From Stichopus chloronotus (Eukaryota > Echinodermata > Holothuroidea > Aspidochirotida > Stichopodidae): a DNA stretch of 64,000 bases. Each line of letters starts with the position of its first letter. Within the stretch, counting starts at the first letter, position 1. The stretch is taken from the NCBI GenBank assembly GCA_021234535.1, contig CM037838.1, forward strand, positions 28,559,969 to 28,623,968, read 5' to 3'. The position numbers were made by a program, and so were the translations under genes. The notes under the pieces were generated by a model. That model searched no databases. It was not told where the DNA came from and saw nothing but the letters and a program-made list of their open reading frames with translations. Shown here in pieces: positions 60,900 through 64,000 of the stretch.

Positions 60900-63800
60900 T
60901 GTCTCGTGCTCGGATTTCACAATCGTATCTATGCTCCATGTTGTGACAGTTGAACCTGGAGTGAAGAAAATATCACTTTACATCAATTGTGTTTGACCAA
61001 TTGACAGTGTGTATAACACTAACATTAACATTTTCACTAGCATTTACATGAAGTCCATTGTTCTTTCAGGATCTTCACCTTTCGGCACCTCTTCCTTCTC
61101 CAAACTTCCCTCTACCATTCCCACTCTCATCTGCTCCTTCTTTCTTCCTTGCATTTTCTCAATCTTCTCCTCACTCCTCTCACACATCCCCTCGCCTACT
61201 GATACCACCTTTCCTTCCTCCAAACTCTTCCCTTCTCGTACCAACTGCCTCAAAAATCCCATCTTCTTTGTCTCCCTCTTATCTCCTACGATTTGTTATT
61301 TCTCAAACATTTTGGCTACTGCACCCTTCAGCTATCTTGAAGTGTCCCAATGACCCTCCCCTTTGATCTTCCTACCAGTCATAGTCAGATGCCCAACAAT
61401 GTTTTTTTTTTCCTCAGTTAAATTTTTTTTCTATGCAAGACCAACAACAACATGTCAAAGGCAGGTATCTTACCAGTGAAACTGATAAAGAGAGCCCAAA
61501 TTGCAGTTCAGTCAGTACAGTTGGTGTAAAACTAATAGATTAGATTAGATTATGAATGTTTGGTTCATCCAGGGTGGGCATCCAGGAAGGAAAGAGAAGA
61601 GGGAAGAACGTGGGGGACAGGCTCCCTAGATGCCTTAGGCTTACTGTGTCCTACAGTGCTGCAGTGATACGTTGTGGTCTCCCCCCTACTTCCTCGCATA
61701 ATCACACCACCCACCTGAGACTGCCAAATACCGGGGGGGGCCATCAGAACCACTTTGAGAAATGCTATATATACAACATCTACACTACAGGTTGAAAGGA
61801 GAATATATCCAAGTGAAGATGTCGCCACTGAGGGACATCGTCTTCTGACATCCTGGTCCTTTCCTCTCACTTTCCAAACCTTGTTTGCTCCTAAAATTTC
61901 TGTCTCCCTTGCCTGTCTCCACAGGCTTTCATTTTGCTGGTGCCATTGGAGTCTTCTAGTGTACCATGACACCCCGAATTGTCAAAGCTTGATATTAATT
62001 AAACTTTTGTGAGAGTGTAAGTTTACCCAAGACAGCCTCATCAGGTTTCCCCCACTTTTCTTTGTCTGGGTAGCAACAAACCTTCAGCAAAACAACTATA
62101 TTCAAACTCATCTCTTTTCATGTCATTCTTTTTACTTCATCATTATTCTAGGATGTAGTCAAGAGGCTAAATAAGACAACTTAATGTCTCTTGTGGAATG
62201 AGATGGCCTGAGGGTGATATACAACTACTTTGTACAGCCAGATTATTTTGATTCGTTTTCTAGAACATTGAAAAAGCACTGCAACCAAAGATAGGGTTTG
62301 AAGACGCTGAACAGGGCATGTATCCAATACTGAACTTCAATGTGCGTAGTGGCTGATTGTCCTCACAACAATGGTCACCTTCCGGCAAAAATCTTCCCAC
62401 ATGCAATGGTCACATCCTCGAAGAAGCCCCCCCTACATGCAACAGCTAAGAAGGAGAAACAGTGATAGCAGGATAATCATTCTGTCGTTGCATGGTCCTG
62501 TAAATTCTGGAAGGACAGAACTTGTAGCAATTTCCAAATAAGTAAATTTCAGTGACAAGAAAGGCAGAAAATTTAATTCCAGGATCCTCCAGTTTCCCTC
62601 AAACATATTTCACACTTCCACTTGTGAACTATGCAACTGGAACCACCTAAGAAAAAAATGCAACCATCTGCAGCAACTGTACTTTGAGTTTGATCTACAT
62701 GTGTCTACAGAAGACATGATTGTAACAAAAAAATCAGACAGATTTCATGAGTTGGTTGCTTCTCTCACTGAATCACAGCCAAATCTGTAAAGGCAAATAT
62801 AAGAAAAGTGGTTTGACCAATCTGTCTGTCACTCTGACAAATTACAAAGAGAAATGCTTTGTGCTGGAATTATGATGCAACAATATTTCAAATGCAAAGA
62901 AAATACTGCATGCAAGCACTGCCACCACATGGGGTTACTCCGTCACATCCCTGATTCCTACTTTTAATTTAATCCCCAGAATTCCAAATGGATGAGCACT
63001 TTTTGGCCTCGAGGTGTTTTAATATGATAACACTGATAGAAGATGACATCGGAATTTCCAACAATGTTACACGTACTGTAACTGCTTGCAATGTGTACAG
63101 ACACACTACGTACAGTTATGCTACAATCCTTTGCCACTGCACAGTGCAGGGACTTCAATAGCAGTCTGAAATTTGTAAATGCCAGGTAACTTTCAAATTT
63201 GTCTACAACCTTTCAGCACCAGGAGGCCATGCTAATTTTTTTTTTGTATGCTTCCCCTTCCCTAGCCCTATTTTCCCATTTTTGTCCCCCTTCCCTCCAA
63301 TTTAATTCCCAAGGTGCTTGATTAGAGAAACTGACAGTTTTACACAGCAACAAGATTTAATGATCTTTGTTTTGATACAGATCTTGAAAAAATGAGAACT
63401 ACACCAGTTTGGAGTAACATAACCAGATACGAGCAGTAAATCAATCAACGGTAGTATTAATAATCATTTTAGTTCACAATTGCACCACCATTGCATCATC
63501 AGTGGGCTGTAACCATAGCAACATTCAAAGAGTGGATCTACGCGAAACTTCTTCATTTGTATAGATGAGATTTGTGGTTTCCATGCTATGTGATCTACAT
63601 GGAAACAGTATAGAAACAAATCTCACTGATCGCACAGAACCTTTCATGGCCTGCCATTCTCAATGAGGTCACGATTCCTTCGGCATGACTCAAACGCATT
63701 ATCACCGAGGCATATGATTGCAAAACAGTCTGCCAAATTAGTTCACCAACATTTACAGGAGCATCAAGTACAAGCATGTTAATGCCATGCAGTCATGACC

Positions 63801-64000
63801 TTGAAATTATTTTGTGGTTACCAACACATCGTTCAGCTGATGTACAAACGTAAAAGCTTTTCAGGAAGGATGGTTTTCTTTGAAACGTCACTGATTCTAA
63901 AGCCTTTCCCAACCCAGCACTCCTACCCTCACTCTTACCAACCATCTTATCAAGACTGTAAATGAACTTCCACAATGCTACAATTATCAAATATGATTAA
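60900..64000. other. No supported gene, right end
   Basis: A pyrimidine-rich tract (61070-61290) produces long open frames on both strands by composition. A 135-codon minus-strand open stretch at 61565-61972 has no recognisable domain. A 60-codon minus-strand stretch (63595-63777) is equally anonymous. No RNA gene was recognised. Confidence 0.55.

Noticed and set aside
61044..61262. Lys/Glu-rich minus-strand frame that looks like a coiled coil
   Set aside because: The composition follows directly from a pyrimidine-rich tract on the plus strand, and both strands are open for the same reason.
63655..63710. Possible small RNA hairpin around CCTCGG...CCGAAGG
   Set aside because: Only six base pairs with a bulge can form; too weak for a microRNA precursor.

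Overview
The window reads as one AT-rich, intron-rich animal nuclear locus. There is no bacterial-style gene packing. The coding signal is a series of short exons with canonical GT/AG borders, separated by introns of about 0.3 to 5 kb full of microsatellites, homopolymers and diverged dispersed repeats. Base composition, repeat content and the level of similarity to the vertebrate protein suggest a marine invertebrate, possibly an echinoderm. That placement is inference and the species is not identified.

One gene is well supported: RAPGEF1 (C3G), the Crk-binding guanine nucleotide exchange factor for Rap1, on the minus strand from about 32,230 down to 4,000. I assembled ten exons (32019-32230, 28010-28070, 23295-23406, 20904-21170, 16201-16416, 10726-11441, 8383-8681, 6084-6202, 5702-5757, 4000-4068). 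Every donor is GT, every acceptor is AG, and all nine junctions keep one reading frame. Together they give about 709 codons: a basic N-terminal segment, the conserved N-terminal helical domain, a Ser/Pro-rich linker with four P-x-(L/I)-P-x-K Crk SH3-binding motifs, and the first part of the Ras-exchanger-motif (REM) domain. The rest of REM and the catalytic CDC25 domain must lie beyond base 1. The initiating exon is not certain. It lies either upstream of 32,230 or at an in-frame ATG overlapping the 32,230 splice acceptor.

From 32,231 to 64,000 no gene can be supported. The stretch is a very long first intron or upstream intergenic DNA. It contains dispersed repeat families shared with the RAPGEF1 introns, two clear minisatellites (57.33-57.74 kb and 59.15-59.33 kb), and a few isolated open stretches reported as weak candidates (46.86, 54.2, 60.7 and 61.6 kb).

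The most interesting structure outside the exons is: a 320-bp element with perfect 12-bp inverted ends (1887-2206); a 128-bp tandem duplication next to the exon-7 acceptor (8692-8947); a dispersed repeat family carrying a perfect 5' splice-site consensus; poly-G runs of 12 to 15 nt in four introns of the pre-mRNA; a possible antisense transcription start with a palindromic E-box at 9.86 kb; and a hairpin-rich open stretch at 54.2-54.4 kb. I found no evidence of an unknown multigene system.
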